NCBI GenBank assembly: GCA_041695085.1
Contig: JBGFRO010000047.1
Span: 1-64,000 of the forward strand
Source: DYFT01 sp041695085
Lineage (GTDB): Bacteria > Bacteroidota > Ignavibacteria > UBA10030
Reading direction: 5' to 3'
Length of the DNA stretch: 64,000 nt
Shown piece by piece: positions 1 to 7,618 of this stretch (the first letter of the stretch is position 1; every line of letters starts with the position of its first letter). The notes under the pieces are model-generated. The model ran no database searches. It saw only the letters and a list, made by a program, of their open reading frames with translations, and was not told where the DNA came from. The translations under genes were made by a program, and so were the position numbers.

Positions 1-583
1 AAGCCTCAAGTACGAGCAACAGCATCAAGTAACTGACTGCTACACTGCTTGTAAAAGTGCGGAGCTCAATGTCATCACAATGAACAAGAGAGGCAACGCC
101 TTTGTTGAAGCCTCAAGTTGAGCGCCCGGCTTTTTTGCATGGGCTGAAGCCCTTGGTGTTTTAACCTGAATCCTGCGTGAAGTTGAACGAGAAAGAGCCC
201 TGCAAAATGACGTAAGGTTCTTGCCCTTGAAGGAAAAACCGACATTTTCAGGCCCGGAAACCTATTGGACAAAACCCTCACCGGAGGTGTGTATCTTGTC
301 CAGAACGGCAAATACCTTGTAACACCAATGAATACTCTCTTTCCAACATGTGTAAGTCACATGATCATGCATGATTCAGGTTAAGGGATTCTTTAGTCCC
401 CGACCTGTCCCGCAGTACGGGATGCCGCTCTTTTGAAACATGTTTGGTTGTGGCAAAGGTCGGGGCAATAGCCGCGTCCTTCAGGACGGGGTCATCAATT
501 TTAATCAACAAGTACGGGGGGTTCAACCCCTTCAAACAAGCGCTCAACTTGAGAAGATTACTTAGTAGAAACGGCACTAGGCT
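1..583. repeat. Palindrome-rich region at distal end of cassette array, no convincing gene
   Basis: No believable full gene is seen here. The stretch holds several short perfect hairpins: CTCAAGTTGAG (112-122), GGGCTGAAGCCC (141-152), TCCCG/CGGGA (408-422), GTCCTTCAGGAC (476-487) and GGGGTTCAACCCC (518-530). A 14-base inverted repeat joins 112-125 and 540-553. This density resembles REP-type palindromic elements, but family membership is inferred. A plus-strand open frame at 211-384 has protein-like composition with GGVYLVQNGKYL near its middle, reminiscent of a secretion-tail remnant, but it has no start codon and is not called. Confidence 0.45.
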
Positions 584-904
584 TCACGTTTCCGGTGGAA
601 TAGAGAATTCAGCGCGTATGAACGGCTTAATGCCATCGGGTCCAGTGACCTTCAGCCATAACGGCCCATTTTCGCTCGCGATCTCCACAGCAAGACAGAA
701 GAATGGACAACAGAGCCGCTCCAGTGTCATGAATTCTGCGGCGAGAACAACGGTCGCGGGATCCGAGGGAAGCCGAGCGGCATAGCCATGGGGAATTTCC
801 TTGAATTCGATAACGGCAGAACGTAGTTGCCCTGCAAGGGCGCGATGACGCTCTCTTTGCTCCGGCGATAATGCCGACATGTCACAAGCAAATGGGGTAG
901 GCAT
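584..904 (-). CDS. Small conserved cassette protein with CCPF motif
   Basis: About 106 residues, function unknown. The sequence has a central LERLCCPFF segment and a following GPLWLKVTGPDG segment; I recall similar small bacterial proteins with a CCPF core, but can name no function. The ATG at 904 is preferred over an upstream in-frame ATG at 985 because the longer form would begin inside the preceding gene and read through the attC site at 923-977. It is the last gene of the array in the minus direction, and no attC can be seen after its stop, so the cassette may have lost its recombination site or the array was cut here. Confidence 0.65.
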   Translation of the reverse strand: MPTPFACDMSALSPEQRERHRALAGQLRSAVIEFKEIPHGYAARLPSDPATVVLAAEFMTLERLCCPFFCLAVEIASENGPLWLKVTGPDGIKPFIRAEFSIPPET

Positions 905-922
905 TGCTATCGTCTTCGAGAT

Positions 923-977
923 GCCCAACGCCTCAACTAAGTAAGCGGCCGCGGTCCGCTTGAGTGAATAGTTGGAC
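923..977 (-). other. attC recombination site
   Basis: Plus strand reads GCCCAAC (923-929) to GTTGGAC (971-977), with an inner palindrome around AAGCGG/CCGCTT. It lies 5 bases after the stop of the SRPBCC gene 982-1416, the normal place for the site of that cassette. At 55 bases it is the shortest clear attC of the array. Confidence 0.85.
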
Positions 978-981
978 CGCT

Positions 982-1416
982 TCACGAACGTTCAGCCATC
1001 TCTTTGATCTTGGCAGTTGCGGCAACGACGAAATCAAGTGATGCCTCAAAGTAATCCCTACCTTTCCCATCTGGCGCCAGCGCCCAGTCACCGACTCGAA
1101 TAGTAAGGCCGCATGAATCGTCAGATGACCGGAGTATGTACTCGTAACCGATTCCTGGGACTTGGGCATTCCAGTTCGGACTGTGATAAGCCATATACAA
1201 ACGGCTTTGGGGAGCGAACTCAGTCACGGTGAGACGCGCTTGACCCTCCCATTCGAGGACAGCACCGAGTGAGAGGGAATCCGACGTAAAACTGTCAGGA
1301 ACATCATCCCACTCTTTTATACATCGTGGGATAACCAAAATATCCCATACCTTCGATGGGGATGCATTGATTTCGATCGCATCTTCCGCAATCAGCTTCT
1401 CCTTACTTTGAGTCAT
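982..1416 (-). CDS. SRPBCC (START-like) domain protein, cassette gene
   Basis: 144 residues with the usual SRPBCC/polyketide-cyclase layout: N-terminal strand EIEINASPSKVWDIL-type region (about residues 13-27), a helix and the WEGQ-RLTV strands, and a long C-terminal helix ending KIKEMAERS. Proteins of this fold bind hydrophobic ligands; the substrate here cannot be told. It fills its cassette completely, with the attC 5 bases after the stop. It is one of three SRPBCC-fold genes in this array, but they are clearly not recent copies of each other. Confidence 0.8.
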   Translation of the reverse strand: MTQSKEKLIAEDAIEINASPSKVWDILVIPRCIKEWDDVPDSFTSDSLSLGAVLEWEGQARLTVTEFAPQSRLYMAYHSPNWNAQVPGIGYEYILRSSDDSCGLTIRVGDWALAPDGKGRDYFEASLDFVVAATAKIKEMAERS

Positions 1417-1459
1417 GTCTTATCTCCTTCGGCATGCTAACGATGCACCGGATTGCGCC

Positions 1460-1517
1460 GTCTAACGCTCAGCATCAGCGGCGGCCCAAGGCCGTCCGCT
1501 GCATCGGCTTGTTGGGC
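1460..1517 (-). other. attC recombination site
   Basis: GTCTAAC (1460-1466) to GTTGGGC (1511-1517) on the plus strand, 58 bases, with a strong inner stem (CAGCGGCGGCC around CAA). It overlaps the 3' end of the gene 1475-2017, whose last residues are translated from the site. Confidence 0.9.
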
Positions 1518-2017
1518 GTCACCTGTGGCCTCGCCTTGCCACGTGAAACAAGCCAGCGAAGAAATTTCACCCAGCTCGACCACGGTTGAACGGTTGGAGT
1601 ATAGCCAAGCGATGCCTGAGCGGTTGCTAAGGAATCCTCGATCAAGGCATCGTGCAAGGGACGGTAGATGAATGGCCATGACAGCGTGGCCAGCCCGCTT
1701 GTTGTCATCTCAAGTATGTGTCGCAGCTTGACGGTTTCTGGTCCTGCCGTTACAACCTCGTAGCCATGCCAGCCATTGAATCCCTTCGGCCCGGTGAAGC
1801 GGAACCGAATTGATTCTCCCGGCTGGTACGCTTCAACCGTGTATCGAATCGGCCCGTGGCCTCCAACCGCTCCTCCTTGCAGCGGGCGGTCGAACACCAT
1901 GGGAGGCCATGAGTGGATTGGCCACAGAGCGTCGGTCGGCGACGCGAGGGAATCGATCAGGCTACCGACTCGGTCAGTCGCGCGGAAGCTGCGTTCATGA
2001 ACGTTGCGTACCTTCAT
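1475..2017 (-). CDS. SRPBCC-like cassette protein whose C-terminus is encoded by attC
   Basis: About 180 residues. The body (GPIRYTVEAYQPGESIRFRF, then a GYEV strand and LRHILEM) fits the SRPBCC/cyclase fold; specific function unknown. The ATG at 2017 (MKVRNVHERSF) is chosen over an upstream frame start at 2065 because the conserved-looking part begins there. The reading frame runs through the attC site and ends with NKPMQRTALGRR, which is simply attC read as protein; the original stop may have been lost. I infer the true fold ends around VSRGKAR. Confidence 0.65.
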   Translation of the reverse strand: MKVRNVHERSFRATDRVGSLIDSLASPTDALWPIHSWPPMVFDRPLQGGAVGGHGPIRYTVEAYQPGESIRFRFTGPKGFNGWHGYEVVTAGPETVKLRHILEMTTSGLATLSWPFIYRPLHDALIEDSLATAQASLGYTPTVQPWSSWVKFLRWLVSRGKARPQVTPNKPMQRTALGRR

Positions 2018-2093
2018 ACGGTGCCCCGATAGGTGACGCCCAAGGTCCCGGTTCAGTGGTGGCACGGAGCGTCGCCCGTTTCAACCAGCTGTT

Positions 2094-2164
2094 GGACAAC
2101 GCCCCTCCTCAGATCGTCGTCTACGTGCCTGGTGCTCCTCCGTTCAGTCGCTATGCTGTTAGAG
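2094..2164 (-). other. Degenerate attC candidate
   Basis: On the minus strand the stretch runs from CTCTAAC (2164-2158) to GTTGTCC (2100-2094) directly at the end of the MDR oxidoreductase gene. The ends are near the attC consensus and the place is right, but the inner palindrome is weak compared with the other sites. Confidence 0.45.
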
Positions 2165-3125
2165 TTATGATGACATTTCCCTTCTTCCGTCCGGTGTCGA
2201 CGTAGCGGTGAGCCTCCGCCATCTGCTCGAACGGATACCGCCGATCAATGACCGGTGTGAATTCGCCCCTCTGAGCCAGTTCCGCGAGGAAACGCAAGTC
2301 CTCTGCCCGCTCGGCTGCTGGCCCAGCAATGATTTTCTTGCTGCTCGTCAACGACACCCACGGGATCGGAAGCATGTCTGGCAGTCCAGCCAAGACCAGA
2401 AGAAGACGTCCTCCTTCCTTTAACGAATCTTTGCTACAGGAGTACGGCGCCGTGCCGACTGCATCGAGAATGACGTCATAGGTTTCACCACTCCGCGTGA
2501 AGTCATCTTTGGTGTAGTCGATGACATGAGTTGCCCCCAGGGAGCGGACCAGATCTAAGTTAGCCGCACTGCACACCCCAGTCACCTCTGCCCCGAAATG
2601 CCTGGCCAGCTGCACCGCGGCTGTGCCTACTCCGCCGGAAGCACCGTTGATGAGGACTCTTTCCCCTTTCCGGAGCTTGCCTCTTCGGAAAAAATCTAAC
2701 GCCGTCGTGCCGCCAAACGATATGGCTGCGGCTTCATCGTAGGTCAGATTGGATGGTTTCATGGCCAGCGGACCGTCTTCTGGCACGCATTTGTACTCCG
2801 CATAACAACCCATCCCCGCACCGCCAAAAGCGAAAACCTGGTCACCGACCTTAAATCTGCCGACATCTTTGCCTACCGATTCCACTTCACCAGCAAGCTC
2901 TGTGCCCAAGATGGGTTGCCTTGGTTTCATGACGCCGAAAACCAGGCGCGAGATGAGCCCGAAGCCCACCGGTACATTGAGACTGCGCACTCTGCAGTCC
3001 CCCGATGTCACCGTTGTCGCATGTATTCTTATCAGGACTTCGTTGTCCCTGGGGATGGGCTTTTCCACCTCCTTCAATTGGAGAACATCCGGTGGACCAT
3101 ATTTTTCGTACACGATAGCCTTCAT
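2151..3125 (-). CDS. Zinc-independent MDR-family NAD(P)-dependent quinone oxidoreductase-like
   Basis: 324 residues, the normal length for medium-chain reductases of the quinone oxidoreductase type. The N-terminal GroES-like domain starts MKAIVYEKYGPPDVLQLKEV; the nucleotide-binding motif GASGGVGTAAVQLARHFGAE lies near residues 154-173, followed by GATHVIDY and the C-terminal RYPFEQMAEAHRYVDTG. The cysteine and histidine zinc ligands of alcohol dehydrogenases are absent, so I expect an NADPH-dependent enone or quinone reductase. It is the longest intact cassette gene here; the attC before it (3173-3232) is clear, the one after it is degenerate. Confidence 0.85.
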   Translation of the reverse strand: MKAIVYEKYGPPDVLQLKEVEKPIPRDNEVLIRIHATTVTSGDCRVRSLNVPVGFGLISRLVFGVMKPRQPILGTELAGEVESVGKDVGRFKVGDQVFAFGGAGMGCYAEYKCVPEDGPLAMKPSNLTYDEAAAISFGGTTALDFFRRGKLRKGERVLINGASGGVGTAAVQLARHFGAEVTGVCSAANLDLVRSLGATHVIDYTKDDFTRSGETYDVILDAVGTAPYSCSKDSLKEGGRLLLVLAGLPDMLPIPWVSLTSSKKIIAGPAAERAEDLRFLAELAQRGEFTPVIDRRYPFEQMAEAHRYVDTGRKKGNVIITLTA

Positions 3126-3172
3126 GCGCAGTCACTCTCTAGGGGGTAGCTTTGATCCGCGTCTCTCGTGTT

Positions 3173-3232
3173 GTCCAACGCCTAGATTAAGCCGAATCGC
3201 GAAGCGGCTTCGGCTTGAATGAATGGTTAGGT
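3173..3232 (-). other. attC recombination site
   Basis: GTCCAAC (3173-3179) to GTTAGGT (3226-3232), 60 bases, with the inner stem AAGCCGAA/CGGCTT. It overlaps the stop of the membrane protein gene 3227-3577. Confidence 0.85.
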
Positions 3233-3577
3233 GTCGCCGACATCTGGCCGTCGCCGTCGAGTCCTACCGGGCCATTGCTTGGAGGAGAACCACAATAGGA
3301 ACGCGACATAGAGCACGTCAAAAACGATTCCGCCCCAATCGATTCCCCACCTGAAACCGAATCGGTGAAAGATCACCGGGACATAGGTGATGGCTGCCAG
3401 AACCAGCAGCCAAAATACGCCCACGCGCCTCTCGACCTTCAATGATGCTGCGCCAGCCAGAATCAGACTGACGGCTGACGCACAGGCCGAATATGAATAG
3501 AGCGCCGAACCCAAGCCGCCGACGAAAGCCACGGCGAACAAAATGAAGAGTCCTATGACGATTGCCGCGAAGCCCAT
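3227..3577 (-). CDS. Small multi-pass membrane protein, cassette gene
   Basis: 116 residues with about four hydrophobic stretches (FAAIVIGLFILFAVAF, ALYSYSACASAVSLILAG, GVFWLLVLAAITYVPVIF, GIVFDVLYVAFLLWF) and a basic tail RTRRRRPD. No recognisable family or catalytic motif. The stop lies inside the attC core (TTAG of GTTAGGT), so gene and site form a compact cassette. Confidence 0.7.
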   Translation of the reverse strand: MGFAAIVIGLFILFAVAFVGGLGSALYSYSACASAVSLILAGAASLKVERRVGVFWLLVLAAITYVPVIFHRFGFRWGIDWGGIVFDVLYVAFLLWFSSKQWPGRTRRRRPDVGDT

Positions 3578-3583
3578 TGAGTT

Positions 3584-3684
3584 CCCTAACGTTTAAGATA
3601 AGATGCAGAGGGGCAGTGCATAGCACTTTCAGAATTCTCCGAAAGCATGCCCAGCCCTCTGTCGCATTCATCCGTTCGTTAGAC
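3584..3684 (-). other. attC recombination site
   Basis: CCCTAAC (3584-3590) to GTTAGAC (3678-3684), 101 bases. It overlaps the stop codon of 3679-3939 and precedes the start of 3227-3577 by a few bases. Confidence 0.75.
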
Positions 3685-3939
3685 CGACGGCTGCGGCAGA
3701 GAGGCTGTGCCCTTGCTACGTTTCTGCCCGCTTCCATCCGCCACTTGGCCGAGCCAGATCTTCAGCGCGGCGTCGGCGATGGCGACCGCTGCGCCGAGCA
3801 CGAGAGCGCCGCCGAGGTCGGGTTGCAGGCGAAGCAGGGTTTCGAGCGAGATCCCGAACCACCTCGGCACGATCAGAAGTGCCACCACCGCGAGCACTGC
3901 TCCAAGGCTGTTGGACACGAGGTGGCGAAGCGGCGGCAT
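3679..3939 (-). CDS. Small membrane protein, second gene of a two-gene cassette
   Basis: 86 residues with two hydrophobic helices (SLGAVLAVVALLIVPRWFG and GALVLGAAVAIADAALKIWLG) separated by a short linker. Function unknown. It starts 32 bases after the stop of the acetyltransferase 3972-4526 with no attC between them, so both genes seem to share one cassette ending at 3584-3684. The start lacks a well-placed Shine-Dalgarno sequence; coupling to the upstream gene is possible. Confidence 0.6.
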   Translation of the reverse strand: MPPLRHLVSNSLGAVLAVVALLIVPRWFGISLETLLRLQPDLGGALVLGAAVAIADAALKIWLGQVADGSGQKRSKGTASLPQPSV

Positions 3940-3971
3940 GGCTCGGGTACAGCTCTCCTTGTTCCACTTTC

Positions 3972-4526
3972 TCAGGCGGCGGATGAGCGCAGCGTGAAGG
4001 AAGCCGGGTTCAGCCGGTATGTGCGAAGTCGGTACCGCGGCCCGTCCGTCTCCCCGGTGACTTGGAACCCCAAGCGCCGGACGAGTCGATCGGACGCTGC
4101 ATTTGGCGCGTCAATCACCGCTGCGAGGACCTGCAGGCCCAGCGAATCGAATGCATGCGCGATCACGACTTCCAACGCCTCCGTAGCGTAACCCCGGTGC
4201 CACGTCGCTGGCGCAAACGCCGCGAGCGGTTCCACCATACCAACCAAACTTGGATCGTACTCGGAGGCTACCGTGGTAGGCAACAGCCCTACGCATCCCA
4301 CGGTCGCTGGGGTATCGCCGAGCTGAACGGTCCAGAGCCCTAGGCCAACGCCAGTAAGCGATAGGCAGTGGTCTAAGATGTCGCTGGCGCGTTGGCGCGT
4401 GACAGGCACGTCATCGAACAAGAAACGGCGCACGTCGGGATCGGCCCAGATAACCCAGAGTGCATCCAGGTCGTCTGCGGTTGCAGGTCGCAGGAGAAGA
4501 CGGTCAGAACGGAGTTCAGGGAGCAT
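3972..4526 (-). CDS. GNAT-family N-acetyltransferase (RimJ/RimL type)
   Basis: 184 residues. The opening LRSDRLLLRPATADDLDALW is typical of the RimL/RimJ-like acetyltransferases (Acetyltransf_3); the later HRGYATEALEVVIAHAF segment (about residues 110-126) is the acetyl-CoA binding motif A, and NAASDRLVRRLGFQVTGE is the conserved end. The substrate could be a ribosomal or other protein N-terminus, or a small amine; sequence alone does not decide. Members of this family are frequent integron cargo. The attC of the preceding cassette (4564-4665) lies 38 bases upstream of the start. Confidence 0.85.
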   Translation of the reverse strand: MLPELRSDRLLLRPATADDLDALWVIWADPDVRRFLFDDVPVTRQRASDILDHCLSLTGVGLGLWTVQLGDTPATVGCVGLLPTTVASEYDPSLVGMVEPLAAFAPATWHRGYATEALEVVIAHAFDSLGLQVLAAVIDAPNAASDRLVRRLGFQVTGETDGPRYRLRTYRLNPASFTLRSSAA

Positions 4527-4563
4527 AGTTACGGAAGCTACCTAGTACGAGGTTTAATGAGCC

Positions 4564-4665
4564 GCCCAACGATTGCGTTCTGCTGCGAACGCTCTGATGA
4601 AATGCGGCGGTGCAGCCGCCGCTACCGACAGATCCGCGTTCGTTGTCAGCAACGCGTTGTTATGC
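4564..4665 (-). other. attC recombination site
   Basis: GCCCAAC (4564-4570) to GTTATGC (4659-4665), 102 bases, with an extended inner palindrome (GCGGCGGTGCAGCCGCCGC). It closes the cassette of the membrane protein 4682-5314. Confidence 0.85.
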
Positions 4666-4681
4666 GGCCAAGCCGACGAGT

Positions 4682-5314
4682 TCAAACCTTGCGCACAGTG
4701 TCACCTACAGGCTGGAACGACTCGGCCAACAGAATCCAGTGCAAGATCGTCGTAATGATCGCTGCGGCGGTCACCCAGTCGTAGTTGGTTCCTGCCCTAA
4801 ACAATAGCAGCGCGAGGATCAGCAGCAACAGCGACATCGCTAGCCGTCCAGAATTTGCGCGCGTCCATGCCGTCGGTGCATAGAAGCCACCAGCCCGGGA
4901 ATCGAGAACCGTCCAGAGCACAGAGAGTACCAATATTGTGGCACATGGCACAACCAGCAGCCACATCGGAATAGACCAGTGCAGGCCTTGCCCCTGCCAT
5001 ACCGCTCCCGACCCCCCGACGACCGTACTCGTGATGACGACCGTGGTTACGGCCAGATGCCACAGGATCAGCATTGGATAGAACAGGGCGCGTGGTCCAC
5101 GGTACGCGCTGAACAACAAGGTCAACGCGTAGAGCGTTAGAAGGATGAACACCCAATACGGGCCTTCGGTGCCTGCGCCGGATAGTCCAAGAATGCTCCA
5201 CCGGTAGCCCTCCGGGCGACCCATGATTCGAACGAGCGGCAGCCACGCAAACACGGTGGTCAGCACAGTCCAGAACGTCACAGGACCAAATAGCCATCTT
5301 CGTTGCTCAATCAT
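4682..5314 (-). CDS. Polytopic membrane protein, cassette gene
   Basis: About 210 residues with some six transmembrane segments (for example TFWTVLTTVFAWLPLVRIMG, YWVFILLTLYALTLLFSAY, PMLILWHLAVTTVVITSTVV, MWLLVVPCATILVLSVLW, LAMSLLLLILALLLF). No known family is recognised. The ATG at 5314 is preferred because GGAGG lies 8 bases before it; an in-frame ATG at 5374 would start within 40 bases of the previous attC and has no such site. Confidence 0.7.
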   Translation of the reverse strand: MIEQRRWLFGPVTFWTVLTTVFAWLPLVRIMGRPEGYRWSILGLSGAGTEGPYWVFILLTLYALTLLFSAYRGPRALFYPMLILWHLAVTTVVITSTVVGGSGAVWQGQGLHWSIPMWLLVVPCATILVLSVLWTVLDSRAGGFYAPTAWTRANSGRLAMSLLLLILALLLFRAGTNYDWVTAAAIITTILHWILLAESFQPVGDTVRKV

Positions 5315-5416
5315 TGTGACGCCCTCCAACATGGCCACAGTCCTCAGCCCACCGACGAGTCCCGCTTCCAACATGGCTGAGCATATCTGCGGACAAAGCT
5401 GCCCTGCATCGGGGCT

Positions 5417-5481
5417 GCATAACGCCTCGGGCGTAAGCTGAGCCCGCGCTAGCAGGTGTCAGCTTCACCCCCTCGTTATGT
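5417..5481 (-). other. attC recombination site
   Basis: GCATAAC (5417-5423) to GTTATGT (5475-5481), 65 bases, with the GCCTCGGGCG box shared by other sites of this array. It follows the broken hydrolase gene. Confidence 0.85.
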
Positions 5482-5491
5482 CGCTCCTGGC

Positions 5492-6368
5492 TTAGCGCAC
5501 GCGGTCCAAGAAGGCATCCATTGCATGGTGGAGGGCTACCGGATCGTCAAGTTGAATGAAGTGGCGCGCCGTGGGTATCTCGACAACCTCTGCCTGAGGA
5601 ACTCTCGTCACCTGCCGGCGTGCCGCCGCGACATACCCAGGTCGTCCCTCCGGCGGGATAGCTGCCGTCCCCACAAGAAGCAGCACGGGAGCGGTGATCC
5701 GCGACACCTCCTCGCGAAGATCCGTCGTATACAGGTCATACAGGTACTGGGCCGTAGTGACCGGGTCAGACTGCGCCGCGATCGGTGCTAGCCAGGCACG
5801 AGCAGCGTCGTCTCCCACTTGCCTCACAAGTTGTACGTCACTCTGCCGTCGGAATGTCACCGAATCGGAGGCGGCGATGGCTTATCTCATGGCCTCGGCT
5901 CTTGGCGCCCAGACCTCAGCCGTAGCTTCGGGATCGAATAGCGCCGGGAGGTATGTGGCACCCTCCAAAGAGATCACAGCACCGACGAGGTCAGGCGCCG
6001 TGGCAGCGACCGCGTAGGCAACGTGGCCTCCCAGGCTGTGCCCTACCAACACCACCCGCTCCAAGTCTTGAGTTCGAATGTATTCGACCAGATCATCCCG
6101 CACACGGGCCAACGACGGCTCGGCCACCGGAGGAACGCCAGCGAACCCGGCAAGCGTGATAACGTGAACTGAGTAATCCGACCGGTAGTGGTCTATAAGT
6201 ATGCCGCCACACGGCGCCTGGGGACGTGAGGCCAGGCAGCAGGATCATCGGGGGCCCGTTGCCTTCCACCTCGACAATAAATGTCCTCGCATCCTGCCCC
6301 TGTCCAAGCGCTACAACGGGTAGCGCAAGAAGCGCAAGCAAGGCGGCCAACATTCTTTCCATACTCAC
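5492..6368 (-). pseudogene. Alpha/beta hydrolase cassette gene broken by a frameshift and a stop
   Basis: Three consecutive pieces make one alpha/beta hydrolase of about 290 residues. The first (from ATG 6368) has a signal peptide (MLAALLALLALPVVALGQ) and the oxyanion strand PPMILLPGLTSPGAVW. Near 6200 the frame shifts by one; the second piece carries the nucleophile elbow VLVGHSLGGH. At 5884-5882 there is an in-frame TAA, after which the same frame continues to the conserved PVLLLVG strand and a C-terminal RHFIQLDDP, supplying the likely catalytic Asp/His region. An exported or periplasmic esterase-like enzyme is inferred. The lesions could also be sequencing or assembly errors. Confidence 0.75.
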
Positions 6369-6396
6369 CTCCTATCTTGTGCTTTGCCTTGGTGCG

Positions 6397-6470
6397 ACAT
6401 AACGCCTCGGTGTTCACGCGCGGCCTGAGCCCGCAGGGCGAGGACCGTCGCGTGGAACGCCCTGTTAGCT
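6397..6470 (-). other. attC recombination site
   Basis: ACATAAC (6397-6403) to GTTAGCT (6464-6470), 74 bases, containing the GCCTCGGTGTTCACGCG box. It overlaps the stop codon of 6465-6902. Confidence 0.85.
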
Positions 6471-6902
6471 GGCACGTGTGAACCCGGTGACCTCCTTGAT
6501 GCGGGAATCTCCGAGCCAGACCGCATCGATGAGCGACGTGCACAGGTCCTTCAGTTCCGCGTCACCAATGATCTGCTCACGGGTAAGCACGATAGAGCAT
6601 AGCTCAGATCGGGCTACTGGGCGGTTTGAACCGTCAACGGCCATGAAGCTCCCTCCGGCCTGATCTGGGTTGAACACCCAGGATGCCAGCTTCTTGTCCT
6701 TCACCTCAGGATTGCCCCAGGTGCCGATTAGGAGATCAAAGTTTGGAGCATGGTCCGACTTGCCTCTCGTCCATTGGACGAAGTAGGCCGCCACGGTGTG
6801 ATCGCCGCTGTGAACGTATCCCCAGACGGTGCGCGTTTCGTTCCCACAGCACTCGCAAACGCCACCAGCTTCACCTGCCGTCTCAACTTTGAGCTCAACC
6901 AT
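6465..6902 (-). CDS. Uncharacterised cassette protein with CxCC motif
   Basis: 145 residues; no family recognised. The N-terminus carries a CECCGNETRTVWG segment (about residues 16-28) that could bind a metal, and the middle has FNPDQAGGSFMAVDGSNRP. The start ATG (6902) lies only 7 bases after a lone GTTAGGC core at 6909-6915, so this cassette has almost no leader; no Shine-Dalgarno sequence is evident in the six bases available. Confidence 0.7.
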   Translation of the reverse strand: MVELKVETAGEAGGVCECCGNETRTVWGYVHSGDHTVAAYFVQWTRGKSDHAPNFDLLIGTWGNPEVKDKKLASWVFNPDQAGGSFMAVDGSNRPVARSELCSIVLTREQIIGDAELKDLCTSLIDAVWLGDSRIKEVTGFTRAS

Positions 6903-6908
6903 GGTGAC

Positions 6909-6915
6909 GCCTAAC
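6909..6915 (-). other. Solitary attC core (GTTAGGC) without the rest of an attC
   Basis: Minus strand reads GTTAGGC at 6915-6909, forming the last codon and TAG stop of gene 6911-7264 and the left edge of the next cassette. The palindromic remainder of an attC is not visible upstream, so the site looks like a deletion junction between two cassettes. Confidence 0.6.
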
Positions 6916-7264
6916 CGAGGCCAGCCCAGAAATCCAATTCCCGGACGACATACTCAGCAACAGCCTCCTCCAGGGACTCAAAGCGCGCATGGGATTCTTC
7001 ATCTCCGACTTGTCCGATCTCTCCCGATCGCAAGAGGTACCAGCCTCCACTGGTTCGCTTGTCTTCCGAGTAAGCGAGCCATACCTCCACGAGCTCCGGG
7101 TGAGCGATGATCAGCGGACGCAAGTCGGCGGGCCCAAAGCTTGCCCGACGTTCCCTGTAGTGCGCCCGTCGAAGGGCATCGCGCAGCGAGAGACCTGCAC
7201 CTCTCATGGAGGTCTCGTGTCCGATGCGAAGGATCGCGAGGAGTTCTTCGGTGTCTGTGGTCAT
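6911..7264 (-). CDS. Uncharacterised cassette protein lacking its own attC
   Basis: 117 residues from ATG 7264 (MTTDTEELLAILRIGHET). An upstream in-frame ATG exists at 7360 but lies inside the attC of the previous cassette, so the shorter form is chosen. Features: an acidic helix start, SLRDALRRAHYRERR, and WLAYSEDKRTSGGWYLL followed by an acidic C-terminal helix. No known family. The gene ends in the bases of a lone GTTAGGC core; its true C-terminus and attC may have been deleted. Confidence 0.6.
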   Translation of the reverse strand: MTTDTEELLAILRIGHETSMRGAGLSLRDALRRAHYRERRASFGPADLRPLIIAHPELVEVWLAYSEDKRTSGGWYLLRSGEIGQVGDEESHARFESLEEAVAEYVVRELDFWAGLG

Positions 7265-7275
7265 CGTACGTGGCT

Positions 7276-7404
7276 GCCTAACGCCATTGCAGTTGAGCTG
7301 CGGCGCCGCAGCCAAGCGTTGTGCTGCATTCAATGGTCGCGCTCTCGCCAGCCAAGCCACCGAATGGCTTGGAAAGCGCCGACAGCTCCAACTGCCCGTT
7401 AGGC
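7276..7404 (-). other. attC recombination site (longest in array)
   Basis: GCCTAAC (7276-7282) to GTTAGGC (7398-7404), 129 bases, both cores perfect matches and reverse complements. Long inner arms (CATTGCAGTTGAGCTG at 7284-7299 pairs with CAGCTCCAACTG at 7383-7394) support a large hairpin. Confidence 0.9.
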
Positions 7405-7590
7405 GGCGGGAGGTTTATCGGTTGGCTGAGTTTTCTTCGCAATGGCAGGGCCCAAGGTGAAAAACACGATTGAAAGCGCAAGAAAAACCACGTCCAAAGT
7501 GCCCCCTCGCAAGAGAGGAACTAGCGCTGCCACGGCGAACAGTAGACCAGCGAGTGTGAAGCCCCACTTCGTGATCTTCGGGTTAAGCAT
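7399..7590 (-). CDS. 63-residue membrane protein, cassette gene
   Basis: Two hydrophobic helices (GFTLAGLLFAVAALVPLLRG and VVFLALSIVFFTLGPAIA) joined by a short loop and followed by a polar tail KKTQPTDKPPAA. The stop codon overlaps the attC core. Function unknown; small two-helix membrane proteins of this kind are common in environmental cassettes. Confidence 0.65.
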   Translation of the reverse strand: MLNPKITKWGFTLAGLLFAVAALVPLLRGGTLDVVFLALSIVFFTLGPAIAKKTQPTDKPPAA

Positions 7591-7618
7591 ACGTAGCTCA
7601 CCTCATTTTGTGTCGCCC

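Noticed and set aside
211..384. Plus-strand open frame with a GGVYLVQNGKYL segment, like part of a secretion tail
   Set aside because: No start codon, only 57 codons, and placed among palindromes; could be chance. Mentioned under the 1-583 entry only.
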